Source: Bromus sterilis (Eukaryota > Streptophyta > Magnoliopsida > Poales > Poaceae). Taken from it: a stretch of 64,000 nucleotides of DNA. The position numbers and the translations under genes are program-made. Under the pieces are notes generated by a model. That model was not told the DNA's origin. It ran no database searches and saw only the letters and a program-made list of their open reading frames with translations. The stretch spans positions 308,770,031 to 308,834,030 of the forward strand of contig OX465600.1 of assembly GCA_950022295.1 (NCBI GenBank), in the 5' to 3' direction. This document shows, piece by piece, positions 12,601 through 23,840 of this stretch. The stretch's first letter is position 1. Each line of letters begins with the position of its first letter.

Positions 12601-13759
12601 ATATATTTATTAATGTATATTTGTAGAATTTAAATTAATGTATGGGCATTTAGACACTCAATTGAATCCATCAATTACTTGATGCCGTTGTGAGATACGT
12701 ATCTGTAAAACTAATGTACACCATTTATAACAAGATATTCCAAGATACATGCCGGTGCATATGCATTCATGTATGAACACACTTTTTTTTAACATTAAAG
12801 ACACTTCATTGAAATATAGCAGTACATCACAACTTACAAAATATCCGAAATAAAACATAGAGATACAACCAAGTCCCTAGACTTTTGCAAGAACGACCCT
12901 GTATAGAAAATAAGAACGTGATCGGGTCCATCTTCTTCTCTTTGGATACTCCTCGTTGGCGCAGGGGTACGGGGCACTTGGTCTGACGAGGGAGCCACCA
13001 CTCGCGAATACCAGAAGGGAGAAGCACTGCCTCACTCATTGGAATATAAACCGGCTGCCTTTCAGCCGAAAAATGCAGCAGCTCGACGTCGTCTTGATGG
13101 ACGCCATGAGAATTACTGCTATAAACTCGGAATTCGCCTGCAGCAAGAACATCTAAATGCCCAGAGGGGAAGAAGGACCAGCAAAAGTACCTCTTTCCTT
13201 CATGGAACTTGAGCCAAAATTGCAGCAAAGCAGGGACAAGTTCGAATCACCACCCAAAGCAGAACTAATCGGGTGAAACTTGCTCCATCCCTGCAAACTG
13301 CCACCATGATGGCCACCAGAGGAGCAGAAGGTCACAAGATCCGACCCACCAGGAGCAACAAAGCGCATCTAAGCGCATGAATCACCAGATCCTTCAACTT
13401 CTCTACTTCTCCACCACTAAGATGAAGACGAAATCAAACCTGGAGAACAAAGAGAACAACCTCTCCTAGCAGCAACCAGAAAATTTAGATGAAGAATTGA
13501 GCTGAAAGTCCTTCTAGACTTTTAGTGAACCACAGTCAGCGTTTTATCACTAGGAATGTAGGTTAGTATGGAGTTTTGTGTTTCTCTCCTAGAAAAATTA
13601 CATTTTTTATTTTTGAGAAACACCAAATAATATACTTATAATATCTCTTAAACATAAAAAATATAATTCAAAGTCCTTCAAAAAAATGAAAATAATTATC
13701 TGAGTGACTATTTTCCTCAGAATAAAAAATCCTAAATTAACATATGTTAGGAATTTTAG
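12601..13759 (-). repeat. Array spacer A, copy 3
   Basis: The T-run at 12783-12790 is followed by the conserved block. The minus-strand frame at 12827-13228 (133 codons) starts MLQFWLKFHEGKRYF and runs through DVLAAGEFRVYSSNSHGVH. A second minus frame upstream (13153-13368) encodes GGSLQGWSKFHPI. Together these suggest a longer ancestral coding or transcribed segment. The product is unrecognised. Confidence 0.6.
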
Positions 13760-14681
13760 AAATTTGTGAGAACATTATATATCAAAAATTTCAAACATGG
13801 TATTTTAATTGTATTGACTTTTCAATAGTTTCCATTTTTTAATTTACTAACTATTTCAGTATTTTTACTAATTTGATAAACAAATATTATAAAAATTTCA
13901 AGCATGTCACTTGTTTTAGAGGAAATTGTTTATATAAACAATCAGTTAATTTTAATCGGTTTCACATATCACAATCCACAAAAAATCACGCAAACCATAT
14001 TTTGCCTGCAGTAGTAGTTTCCGGGAGATATTATGAAATTTCACAAATCACAAAGTTGACTTTATTTCACAAATCAAAAAACTTGAATTTATTCCACATA
14101 TGGAAATATCACAAAGTAATGAAAGACACTACTCATCTATGTAAATTCTAAGATAGGGCCTCACATGTTGGCCAGTGCAAATAAAGAAGGGAGGAACACT
14201 ACAAATTCTTCAAAGGAGAATGAGAATCACAGATATCACCACCACCTCGGTAGATGCGAAGAACCGGGGGAGGTTGTCCATTTGGGGAAGAAACTCATCC
14301 GGTGGGAAAAGGAACTCATTCAATGGATAATGCACCAACACCTCACCCGCGGCATCCAAGGGGATGACGAGATCCATCGGCCATGGGCTCATCTCCATCC
14401 TGCTCATCGGACATTAGAGGGACGGGTCGGGGTTGTGCTGGGCGGCTTCGAGGAGCACAACGAGGACCAAGACAATCATGGTGTATTGTTCGTCTCGAGC
14501 GGTTCCTCGGTGTGGTTGTGCCGTGAGGGTGGGTTCAAAAATGACTAGCGTTGCGGAGCTCCTCTTGGTTTGACTACGGATCTTACCAGAGAGTCAGAGA
14601 GAGAGAGAGAGAGAGAGGGAGGAGAAATAGGGTGTGGAAGGTTGATCCAGCAATGACTATTGTTTCCACTTTTTATTCAAA
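13760..14681. repeat. B1 block, copy 3 (left part; split by a Helitron)
   Basis: C and B core (14178-14640), interrupted within tttttattcaa at the start of D by the element at 14682. D resumes at 15634 with taaatgctaatcatccc and runs to about 15820. This is the only copy in which the plus strand stays open over 127 codons (14165-14548), with HHHLGRCEEPGEVVHLGKK. The minus-strand frame is cut to 14210-14407. Confidence 0.8.
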
Positions 14682-15633
14682 CTAGATTATACCCCGCGCG
14701 TTGCTGCGAGAATTGTTAAGAAATAATTGGATGTTTTAAAACATGAGAAAATGTTTTAAATATATTATAATTTGATTATAAATTATTTTTGAAACAAATG
14801 TTGATTAGAGTAAAAATCTAAGAAAATTTGACAAAAAATCAAAAAATGACTATGATTTTTATTTTGTTAAAGTATTACCTTGACAATATATTGGTGAGAT
14901 GATATGAAATGAAAACAACATTGAGTAGAGATAACGAAGACATCTCCACCCTTTGCTAAATCTAAAACAACTATAGCAATTATAAATGTGCATAGAAAAA
15001 AAATGAGATAACTCATAATTTTTTTTATATAAAAAATTGCTTAATAATCGTGAGGCTAAGTGCATAAAAATGTTAGTGCTTGTTTAGTTGCATGCGCATG
15101 CAGAGTTTTAATGGGAGCATGTGCATGAAAAATTAGTGGAAAAGAGTTTTTGCATGGTGGACCTACTTGATGATGTGGATAGTTTGGGAAACATATGTTG
15201 CTTAGAGTATAAATCTAAGAAAATTTGATGAAAAATCAGAAAATGAGTTGATTTTTATTTTGTTAAACTATTACCTTGACAATATATTGGTGAGATGATA
15301 TGGAATGAAAACAACATTGAGTAGAGATAATGAAGACATCTTCACCAATGGCTAAATCTAAACCAATTATAGCAATTATAAAGGTGCATAGAAAAAAATG
15401 AGATAACTCATAATTTGTATTTTTTATAAAAAATCGCTTAAAAATCGTGAGGTTAAGTGCAGAAAAATATTATTACTTGTTTAGTTGCATGTGCATGCAT
15501 AGTTTTAATGGGAGCATGTGCATGAAAAATTAGTGGAAAAGAGTTTTTGCATGGTGGATCTACTTGATGATGTGGATAGCTTGCATGTCAAGATAAATAG
15601 GTTAGTGGGGATGAACTATTATAGTATTATAGA
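14682..15633 (-). mobile_element. Non-autonomous Helitron-like element
   Basis: Comparison with the other D blocks defines a 952-bp insert exactly. On the minus strand it starts TCTATAATACTATAATAG and ends AACGCGCGGGGTATAATCTAG minus its first base, i.e. in CTAG. It lies between host A and T with no target duplication. A 5' TC, a 3' CTRR and A/T insertion are the Helitron signature. A GC-rich short hairpin-capable segment (CGCAGCAACGCG) lies just upstream of CTAG. No Rep/helicase frame is present. The interior holds two tandem copies of an about 394-bp segment. Confidence 0.8.
14790..15590. repeat. Two tandem about 394-bp repeats inside the Helitron
   Basis: The segment containing ccttgacaatatattggtga at about 14878 recurs at about 15272. 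The flanking text is similar over nearly 400 bp on both sides, including the ending tagttgcatg(c/t)gcatgca. Divergence between the copies is visible, so the duplication is older than a fresh slippage event. Confidence 0.8.
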
Positions 15634-15820
15634 TAAATGCTAATCATCCCACCAATCTCAAAGTAGAAACACATGGTTAATTTGACTCTATTGGTTTAAT
15701 TAGAATCACAAAATTCACCCCTAGTCTAGGCGGTCAACTACACGAGTATACCTAGAACAAGTTGACTACCTTGCACTCAAAGGCTCATAGGAAGAGGATG
15801 TGTAAAAATGGAAACAAATT
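15634..15820. repeat. B1 block copy 3, D segment resumed after the Helitron
   Basis: The sequence continues in register with the other D blocks (taaatgctaatcatccc to aaaaatggaaaca). Joining 14681 to 15634 restores the normal block apart from one substitution. Confidence 0.85.
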
Positions 15821-16786
15821 ATATTTATTACATGTTCATAATTGTATGTTTCTTATGAAAATAACCATCTTGACGTTAGAGAGATTTCCCGTACTGAGCT
15901 GCATATTTACACACAAGCTCTATTAGAATTTGGGATCCTCGCCTTCTTGGGGGGGGAGGAGATTGAAGTGAGTGTTTTCGACATTTTAAGGATTGGATTT
16001 TACAAATATAATAAAGTATGGAAAGAAAAACGACTATTACTAATTGGGAATAAGGAGATTCTGGTGAAAGTTATTTCCCAAATCATCCATATGTGTATGC
16101 CCATGTAGGTCTTCGGAATCTTGAAGGGGACATCCAAGGGTGTGGATTTTCTTATTTTATCATTTGGAGGGAGATCATGAAAAATGTTGAAAACATATTA
16201 AAAAGAACTTTATATTAATAGAATATTCATGTGCTTTAAAAATATGCTTATGACATTAAAAATGTGAATAGAATATAAACAATATTAGCATAGTTATAAC
16301 AAATCTTTTGCATCATTCATAAAAATGTTTTGACATGTATTTGATAAATGTTTAAGACATATTTTTTTAAAGACATGGATTTGGAGAAAGTTCATCTCAT
16401 ATTTGGAAAAACTGTGTAAGAAAATCTTCTGTATGTACACCATAAATCTACAATGTGTATGATAAAAGTACACATCAAAACATTTGATAAATGGTAAACG
16501 TGTATATAATGTTACTTTTTTAGTGGATAAAAATATTATTGGTCTATAGAATAAGTGTAGACACGTGTTGAAGGCGACAAAATAAAAAGGTAAAAAATAA
16601 GGAAATAAATGAAGAAAAAAAAAGAAGAAAACCCTTGGAAAACCGACATACAGAAAACTATTGAAATCAAAACAACAACAAAAAAAAGAAATACGAAAAA
16701 ATCCACTAAAATCACAGAAAAACACAAGGAAAACGAACTCGAAAATGCACAAAGAAAAAAAGCAGCCCTAGAAAATTGCTCCTTTA
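15821..16786 (+). repeat. E spacer, copy 3, with LINE reverse-transcriptase fossil
   Basis: An 88-codon open frame (15842-16108) reads FDILRIGFYKYNKVWKEKR then GNKEILVKVISQIIHM. Here the G-run has 7 G and keeps the frame, so this is the most readable LINE fragment. After the stop, VFGILKGTCKGVDF continues in frame. The downstream portion is purine-rich spacer. No endonuclease, zinc-knuckle or poly(A) end of the LINE is present. Confidence 0.65.
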
Positions 16787-17222
16787 AAGCATCTACAACC
16801 AGTTCCCTCAAATCATTTTCGAACGACCGGGCAAACAACATGGTCACTGTCCGAGAAAGTGAGAATTTTTTTTGACCTATTCAAATCCCCCACTTCGTCC
16901 CTGTTTTTCCAAGCTATATAGACTGTCATACCCAACTTCTATATATGGCGGATATGATGTCGTCAGGGAGTGTCCGAGCAGTCTGCCATGTTGGATTTGG
17001 CCCATTCAGAAACAATTTCTCTCTTTGTTTATTCATTCTCTTTTTTCTCCTTTATCATGCACATCTGTCATATGTATGTAATCGAACAAATAAGAAAAAA
17101 GTGGGGAGCATGGTTGCATGCATGAACAACTGTGGGCTTAAAGTAGGCACACCTGGACACGGATCGCACACATCCAGAGATGTTTTTGGGGAAAAACATT
17201 TCCATTATGGTTGTACATGCCC
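16787..17222. mobile_element. Tourist/Harbinger-like MITE, copy 3
   Basis: Flanked by TTA (16784-16786, 17223-17225). The left end is AAGCATCTACAACCA and the right end inverted is GGGCATGTACAACC. It is more diverged from copies 1 and 2 than those are from each other. Confidence 0.65.
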
Positions 17223-18689
17223 TTAGGAAGCCGATTTGGTTTTCCATCAGGTGAAGTATCACATCAGTTCTAAAAGTAAACGTACTTCATAGTAAAAAGA
17301 GAAAGGGAAACCTGAGGAAGGATGTAACTAGACAGAAAATTAGACACATGATGAACATGGTAGCTCTGGATGGTTCTAAACCAAGGAGTGATGCACATTT
17401 CTATGCTTCCCATCTTTTGGTGGAAAAGAAATATCATGATATTTTATAACATTCAAAGATCACAAGCCTAGTGTGAGGTGTAGATGGATAGAGAGAACTT
17501 GGGAGCTCAACAATAAGTAGAACAACTATGTTTTAAATGCTTTGAGCCCAATTATTTGATTCAAAATTGAGATGTTGTGATCTTATGTATCATTGTGAAC
17601 TATGTTATTTTCTTTGAACATGTTATTTCCTCTCTCATTGCAATGTTGTCAACCTAACTATTTTTCTATGAAATTGTATTGTATCGTGTGAACCTCTTAT
17701 GTCCAAATTATTTGTTGGAAAGTATGTCGTTACTAACATCTTATGTATATGTTTATGCGGTAGATGGACAATTTAGATGAAACAGATGGAATTGAGTTGG
17801 CCATGATTGCATTTTCTATGGATATGACGTCCTAAAGTCAAAGATTGGCGTATGCACCTAAAAAGTTACACCTTATTATTACATGTCTCCAATGGGTGGA
17901 AGAGAAGGACCAAGATTCAAAAGGGTTGCACTCTATGTCCAGAATGAGGAGGTTGGTTTTGACTGATTATTACCAGACATGTTCATTCAGAAGTATTGGA
18001 TCAAGTTAACATTGAACATATCATCCAAATAAGCATTGGCACAATTTTGATGCACTTTGGGGACGTGCTAGATCATTGATATTGACAAAAAATGGTTTGG
18101 ACATGGTCGTTGTATCATTAACAACAAAATTTATGAGGTTTTAGAGATCCAGGTTTCGCGGGACCGCGCCCCATACTAAGAAAGGAAAATTAGCCTCATT
18201 TGAAAAATGTGATTGGAGTCATAGATGGAACATATATTAAAGTGGTTGTTCCCTAGGAATTGGAGCCCCAACATCAGGAAGGGTTCACAAGCGAAAATGC
18301 TATGTAAGTCTGTGATTTTCATATAAGGTTCACTTTTGGTGTTATAGTTTGTTACAATCATTTTCCGCACCCCCATGGGTGATCTTTTGTATATATGCAT
18401 AGGTTTATATACACATGCCTATGATAAAAATAACTTAATGTCTTTTGATGTCTTCCTATACATAAATAATATTTTGAGGACTTAGAGTTTTCAAACATGA
18501 TTTGACATCTAGTACCATAATAAGGGCAACGATACCATCTATCAGACATTTATCAACACTCTTCTGTGAAGAGACACGAGATATTCAATCATCGTCATTC
18601 TTCTTTGTGAAACAATAAAATGAGCATTTGGTGTTATCAAAATGAAACAACGAATTCTTCAAGGTATACCATGGTACAAACCGAAGATC
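17223..18689 (+). pseudogene. PIF/Harbinger element remnant, copy 3
   Basis: The same remnant as at 9903-11419, with VIGVIDGTHIKVVVP at about 18210-18255. A 50-odd-bp deletion near 18342 joins ttttggtg directly to ttatagtttg, removing the part after RFTFG. Additional stops (for example ccctaggaattgg) make it the most decayed long copy. Confidence 0.65.
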
Positions 18690-19045
18690 CAAAATTTGTG
18701 ATAACATTATATTTCAAAATTTACAAACATGGTATTTTAATTGTACTGACTTTTCAATAGTTTCATAATATTTTTTAATTTACTATATTTCAGTAGCATT
18801 TGGTGTTATCAAAATTTACAAACAGCGAATATTATAAAAATTTCAAGCATGTCACTTGTTTTAGAGGCAATTGTTTATATAAACAATTAAGTTAATTTTA
18901 ATCGTTTTCACATATCACAATCCACAAACAAATCACCAAACCACAAACCATATTTTGCCCGCGGTAGTAGTTTCTGAGAGATATTATGAAATTTCACAAA
19001 TCACAAAGTTGACTTTATTTCACAAATAAAAAAAGTTGACTTTAT
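18690..19045. repeat. B2 block, copy 3 (left part; split by CACTA-1)
   Basis: The C segment runs to gttgactttat, where the CACTA element begins. The block resumes at 28365 (tattccacatatgg), is interrupted again at 28588/28589 by a CACTA end, and resumes at 29135 through about 29580. A near-tandem duplication of tttggtgttatcaaaat around 18630 and 18797 is private to this copy. Confidence 0.8.
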
Positions 19046-19335
19046 CACTAGTAGGAAATAGCCTACTGCTGGCGTACGGTATTTTATTACCGCTGGCGGG
19101 CAGGCGTACGCCAGCGTTGTCCCGCCAGTGGTAACAGGTACCGCTGGCGTACAGTTTGTACGCCAGCGATAGCTTCAGTTACCGCTGGCGTACGAAACCT
19201 TTGCCCGCCAGCGATATAATCTAGTGCCTCTGGCGTACTGGTTTGCCCGCCAGTGGCTAGGTACCTGTCCGCCAGTAGTATTTTTTCTGGACTAGGTCCT
19301 GTCCGCCAGCAAAAACTTATCTGTACGCCAGCAAT
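19046..19335. repeat. CACTA-1 left terminal inverted repeat and subterminal repeats
   Basis: A 16-bp terminal inverted repeat is followed by at least eight copies of a GCTGGCG(T/G)AC-type motif in both orientations. Such repeats are the usual binding sites for the second CACTA protein in the En/Spm family. Spacing is about 20-35 bp. Confidence 0.85.
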
Positions 19336-19634
19336 ATTTTTTCTGGTATTATATTTTTTGCTGAAACTTGTTATATTCCAGCAATAAAAAAATCAAATAT
19401 TTTCAGTAACATGCCAACAGTACAAATACATAGAATACATAGGTTCAAATATAGAAGAGTGATGAAATATTGTTACATCACATTACTAACCAAAATAGAC
19501 AAGTTGTAATGGCATTACACATTGTATCACACATAGATCACAAAGACGAGTTGGGAGTTTCATCACATATTGTATCACACATAGATCACCTACATTGTAT
19601 CACACACAACTACATCTCGATCGAATTGATAGTG

Positions 19635-19895
19635 TCATCTAATAACTACAATCACATACAAGAGAATGGTAAAGATGATGAGCAAGAAGGGGATCACGAG
19701 GAAGTTGGACTTCATCCGGTGGTTCTTCCTCTCTTGCCCTTTCCGGTAGTTCAAGTACCGAGCTTCCGCCTCCGCTTTACTCTTGTAGCTCTTGTAGTTG
19801 TTGCCCTTGTACTTGTTCACTTGCTTAAAACAATCTTCCCAGTGCTCATAGACTCCTGGAACGCTACCTTCGTACACCACATACCACTTCTTCAT
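19635..19895 (-). CDS. Small protein: RNase H1-type hybrid-binding (viroplasmin-like) domain plus C-terminal hydrophobic tail
   Basis: 86 codons. Residues 2-50 read KKWYVVYEGSVPGVY, then W..CF.QVNKYKGN.YKSYKSKAEAEARYL. This is the pattern of the RNase H1 N-terminal RNA-DNA-hybrid-binding domain, also called the caulimovirus viroplasmin-like domain (YVV..G..PGIY.SW.EC..QV..FKGA.YK.F.T..EA). No RNase H catalytic domain follows. Instead a basic stretch (RKGQERKNHRMK) precedes about 20 hydrophobic residues (FLVIPFLLIIFTILLYVIVV) at the end, which could be a tail anchor. The ATG directly follows TTTTATAG, an acceptor-like sequence, so it may be the last exon of the upstream gene. Its role in transposition is unknown. 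Confidence 0.7.
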   Translation of the reverse strand: MKKWYVVYEGSVPGVYEHWEDCFKQVNKYKGNNYKSYKSKAEAEARYLNYRKGQERKNHRMKSNFLVIPFLLIIFTILLYVIVVIR

Positions 19896-20137
19896 CTATA
19901 AAAGACATATATAAATATTAACCAAGATAGTTAAAAAGGAAGATGTGTGTACATTCATGCATTATAAAAGAAGACTTAGTTCAATGTAAAACTAGCTACA
20001 TGTCCATCATGCATAAAAGAAGATTTAGTTCATGCATCATGTAATACGTACACAAGTTCAACATGAGATAAAGTTTACAACACATGTTCATCGATTGTTC
20101 GAAAAAAACTAGCTACATGCATAGAGAACACATCCTC

Positions 20138-20729
20138 TCACTTCTTGCTTGGCTTCGGCTTCGACTTCGGCTTCGTCTTCAATGCAGGAAACGGGAGACA
20201 ACCTTGCAATGAGTTGAACGGTCTGTCATCGCCATGTTGATGTAAGCGGGCTTCTATTTCAGCGTTAGGTGGTGGACGATGACTGTAGAAGAACACCCCA
20301 TCGCTATGTATGACATCCATGGTGATCGTCCGCGCGATCATTTGCTGAATCCGGCCGAACTCTTGTCTTATTTCGGCATCGGAGGACCCCGCCAAGGTAT
20401 CGCACCATTTTGCGAGAGACGACGAATATTGTAGTCGTTGTTCATCCTTTATATACTCTCGCATATGATAGATGACGTACCAGGCCTCCCTCGTACTGCC
20501 TGGCGCCTGCTTGATGCAGGCGAACTCAGTTTTATGTATGAATGTGTACTTTCCTCGCCTTAGATTTTTTCTTTTTATGATGCCCTCCCTATAAGAGTAG
20601 CTAGTGAGAGCATCATCTAGAACATCTTTGATTAGCTTGTAGTCTTTGTAATTCTGATGACTCCCCGAGTCGAGATATATGGCAATCGAGTCTTTCGGCT
20701 CCAGAGCGATGAGGGTGCCGTATTGGTTG
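20138..20729 (-). CDS. CACTA-1 second gene, last exon: degenerate Ulp1-like region
   Basis: The acceptor GTGTAG lies directly upstream, and an intron of about 104 bp (20730-20833, donor GTAAGT) joins it to the preceding exon. The text YGTLIALEPKDSIAIYLDSG, then FACIKQAPGSTREAWYVIYH, has the layout of the Ulp1/C48 cysteine-protease fold used by many plant CACTA second proteins. The His before the TL strand is absent (QYG), and the expected LCGYYVC-like catalytic Cys site reads REAWYVI. The fold may be retained without protease activity. The C-terminus is Lys-Pro-rich (KTKPKSKPKPSKK). Stop at 20138. Confidence 0.65.
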
Positions 20730-20833
20730 CTACACAAAATAGTTCGTGGTTCAAAGAGATTATCAGCCTCAGATTAGTTTAACGATAGGAAATCTAGTAA
20801 AGCATGTTACGGCTGCAAGCGAGAATGACTTAC

Positions 20834-22011
20834 TCAGGAAAGTAAGGCATGAGAAATATGTTCTTGGAGGGATGATCCACGAAGAAATCTTCGATGTACT
20901 TCGTTGCCGCTACCTTACCCTTAGGGTTGTTCAAGAACATTTCTTGCATGTAGAAGGGGTCCATTATAGCGACATTCGGGGTATTCTCTTTGATGAGTTG
21001 GTGAGCCAAGCTGAGCGCAACCAGGCGGACCATGGATGGGTGGAGCGCATTCATGTGGAACATGTCAAAGATGTCATTAAACCTCAAGAAGAACAAGTCC
21101 CCTGGGTATTGATCCACAAAGCCCAAGCCCTCCGGTACCTTTCCTATGAAAAGCGGGTATGTTGGATTGTCATCCTTGGCAAGATTCGACTCCACATAGA
21201 GAACAGAATTATGAAGGCTCCTCATATCCGAAGTGACGATTTCTAAAAATTTTGGCGGCAACATAGGTTTACCCAACTCATGGATCGGATGCCAGTTTAT
21301 GATGGGTACCTTGTCCTGGACCCGTACCGGCTTCCTACACCCCTCCACCGGCTGGCTGCTGGAGTCAAAGGCACGTTTCTTAATTCTTTTCCGCCCCGTC
21401 GTCTTCCTGCTACGCTGCACAAATGAATCTTGGAGCGCCTCTTTGAGTGTGTCTTGGCTGAGACCAGCTGGATCACCAGGGCTGAAGGGGGCTGCTTCTG
21501 GCGCTCCTTGAGAAGAGAATAGACGCCTCGAGCAAAATTTCTCTGTCTGATCTGCGCGGCAGGAGGGAGGACCCTGGCTCGGACCGGCGACTTGTGTATC
21601 ATCAAGTGGACCCTCGCTGGCAGCAGGTAATACTTCCTCGTAATCAACGAGGAAGTCTTCGACGCGAGCACCATTGTCGTCGTGATCAAGATCCGCAGGT
21701 TGAGCAGCAAAGGGCTCGTTTTGCTGTGGGGTGGTGAAACAAGAGTCCACACGAATCAGTTCTTTAGGCCATAGCATGGGCCAAGACAAGCATTGTTCGA
21801 GGTTCAACTCGCTATCGGCTTCGGGGGGTTGAGTCGGAGGATCCAAATTGGAGCAACCCGGAAACACCCGGTCCAATGCAACCCTAAACATGGTATCGGC
21901 CATAGGCACTGTGTGGAACACACGGTTAAGTGGTGCCACGATACGTGCCTTTGCCACGTCCTTCAGCTCATTGTTAACTTGTAATAGAAATGTGCATCCC
22001 ACCTCATCGGC
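20834..22011 (-). CDS. CACTA-1 second gene, middle exon
   Basis: This exon starts after an acceptor (TTTTCGCAG) and ends at a consensus donor GTAAGT. It encodes ADEVGCTFLLQVNNELKDVAKARI, with motifs seen in CACTA TNP1/TNPA-like proteins (DVAKARI, SWPMLWPKELIRV), followed by an acidic and then a basic low-complexity linker (RSRKTTGRKRIKKR). The second half (KVPIINWHPIHELGKPMLP onward) is the spacer preceding the Ulp1-like region. No internal stop is visible. Confidence 0.7.
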
Positions 22012-22091
22012 CTGCGAAAACATGTAAGGCGTTAGAGAGGGGCAAGCAAGCGCAAATTAAACTAGTCGAGACTTTTGCGGCGCTTATTTAC

Positions 22092-23566
22092 CGTGAAGGC
22101 GTTGAGCTCGTGTAATGAGGAAGCACCGCGGACGGCCGCCGGCGTGTAAGAGATGGAAGGGCTGCTACGAGGCATTGTGCCGGCCGGCGATTCATCCCTC
22201 ACACCTTGTGGTGTGTTGCCGGTCGTCGTCGTATTCTCCACAATAGGCGGCTCATTATTCGAGCCGCTGGAACCTAAGGTGATCACTGGGAGAGGCCCTT
22301 GTCGGCCTCCGTCGATCCATTCCGCAATCGACTTCATCATGGTAGGAAGGAGGTCGTTGACCGTCTGTGTCACTTGCGCCGAGATTATGTTGGGCATCTC
22401 AGCTTTCACGGTCTCCAATTCTTCCCTCACATTCTTCTCTTCGTTCTTCTTCCTCTCCTTTCGTGCCTCCTTGGTCTCGGGGTAGTAAAATGAATGTTTG
22501 TGACTGAGTCCGGCGCCCACCACACGGCCACGATGCGGCGGCGCTGACACTGGCAATTCCTTTACCCTGTTTAGCGCCCTTTGAAAAGAGTTGTCAAACG
22601 GCACCTGGGTTGAGGATCCTTGAGATTGAGCTAATGATTCTTCCTCCCGAATTTTGTTCTCAAGGTCCTGGACCTTCGCGTTCGTGACTAGCTCCTTGGT
22701 TTTTGGATTTACCCTGTATCGAGCCCGCACAAATCGATTTCCGAGCGGGTTCTTAAACTTCGGGTAGGGGTACGGCCCTTTCCTTTCCGCGTCCTCCTTA
22801 TCCCAAACTGGCTGCTTTCCGGGGTAACCACGGCTTCCGAGATTGTGGGGAGCTACGTTCTTCTCCTGCATATCTTTCCCCCACTTCCTAAGCGCCTTAG
22901 TTGCAGGTAGGTCATGTTTGGCCTTGAAAACATTGAAGTCCTCTTTCGAAATTGAGGGCCAGTGGCCCTTGATCTTATCAAAATCGGAACCCGCATCAAG
23001 CTCCTGCCTCACATACCATTTCCAAGTGGACAAGGCTTTGCTGAACTTGCCTAGGGCGAATGTATTTGCTAGATTTTTCTTGATATCAAGGTTATCATAG
23101 GGTTCCGGGAACTTGTATCGCGCGTGCAACCGCTGAATGAGGAGGGTGGCCAAAGGTTCGTTGCTTTTTGACCTTAAGTCCTCTTCATTGAGGTTGACAA
23201 GTTCTCGAAGGATGCATCCAATGCTGTTGTCGTACCCTTTTGCAACATGAACAGGAAGTGTAGGCAAACCGCTGCGGGGTCCACCTCCGTAAATTCTTCC
23301 CGGATGGTGCTGAGCTTGTTTGGGCCCCTTTCCTTACGCTGCCGCTTGGCTTCGCTACCAGATGTCGCGTTGCCATCCCCGGCACCACTAGTAGTGGTCT
23401 CGTTGCCATCCCCGGCACCACTAGTAGTGGTCTCATTGCCTGCATCCCCGTCTTCATCATGTTGATCAGCGTCAAAGTGTTCACCCGCAAGCATTGAGAA
23501 ATAAGGATGATGCTCCTCAGGATCGACAGGTACCCGAGAACCACCGGCTTCCTCGTTGTTTGACAT
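22092..23566 (-). pseudogene. CACTA-1 second gene, 5' exon, broken by one frameshift
   Basis: The frame from ATG at 23566 (MSNNEEAGGSRVPVDPEEHH) contains a tandem duplicated peptide NETTTSGAGDG and the conserved KRQRKERGPNKL motif typical of CACTA second proteins. Near 23265 the homologous reading shifts by one base. From there a 401-codon frame reads VAKGYDNSIGCILRELVNL, KWYVRQELDAGSDFDKIKGHW and DVFKAKHD-like text. It ends at a donor (CACG then GTAAATAAG) joined by an 80-bp intron (22012-22091) to the next exon. A charged coiled-coil-like segment (EARKERKKNEEKNVREELE) lies near the middle. Confidence 0.75.
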
Positions 23567-23739
23567 CCATTATAACCATTTAAAAATACTACTAGTAAGT
23601 GGGATAGGTTAATGCAAAATGAGTTATACAAATGTAGCATGTGTGTATACTAGGTCATTTAAAAATATATATTACTTTGCTATGCAGTAAAAATATATAT
23701 TACTTTGCTATGTCCTATTTTTAGCATAAGTCATGCCAA

Positions 23740-23840
23740 AATTCACGGAAAATTTTGGCATGACCTTTGCTGAAATTAGGACATATGGAGTACCCGAATT
23801 TGCCGGAACGGAAGTTAATCAACATTCCGGCAATCTCAAG
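23740..23840. promoter_or_regulatory. Leader segment upstream of the CACTA-1 second gene, similar to one upstream of the transposase
   Basis: This 100-bp stretch contains ttttggcatgacctt and cggaa(c/a)gga..tcaacattccggc. It recurs with substitutions at about 27395-27490, just upstream of the transposase start. It includes one arm of a hairpin (23727-23762) whose 13-bp arms are TCATGCCAAAATT and its inverse around cacggaa. The shared location 5' of both genes suggests common untranslated or promoter sequence, which is an inference. Confidence 0.5.

Noticed and set aside
14165..14548. Plus-strand frame with HHHLGRCEEPGEVVHLGKK as a real protein
   Set aside because: It is the antisense of the minus-strand B-block frame, is broken in other copies near the middle, and matches no family. 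Neither strand can be preferred from the sequence alone.
16294..16847. Hydrophobic Phe-rich minus-strand frames in E spacers (repeated in other copies)
   Set aside because: Produced by purine-rich plus-strand sequence (gaagaaaaa runs). Frames differ between copies, so membrane-protein calls are unsupported.
19470..19901. 143-codon plus-strand frame in CACTA-1
   Set aside because: It is the shadow of the minus-strand RNase H1-like domain frame and shows no motif of its own.
20746..21246. Plus-strand 166-codon frame opposite the CACTA-1 second gene
   Set aside because: The minus strand carries recognisable CACTA protein motifs and consensus splice sites here, so the plus frame is an antisense artefact.
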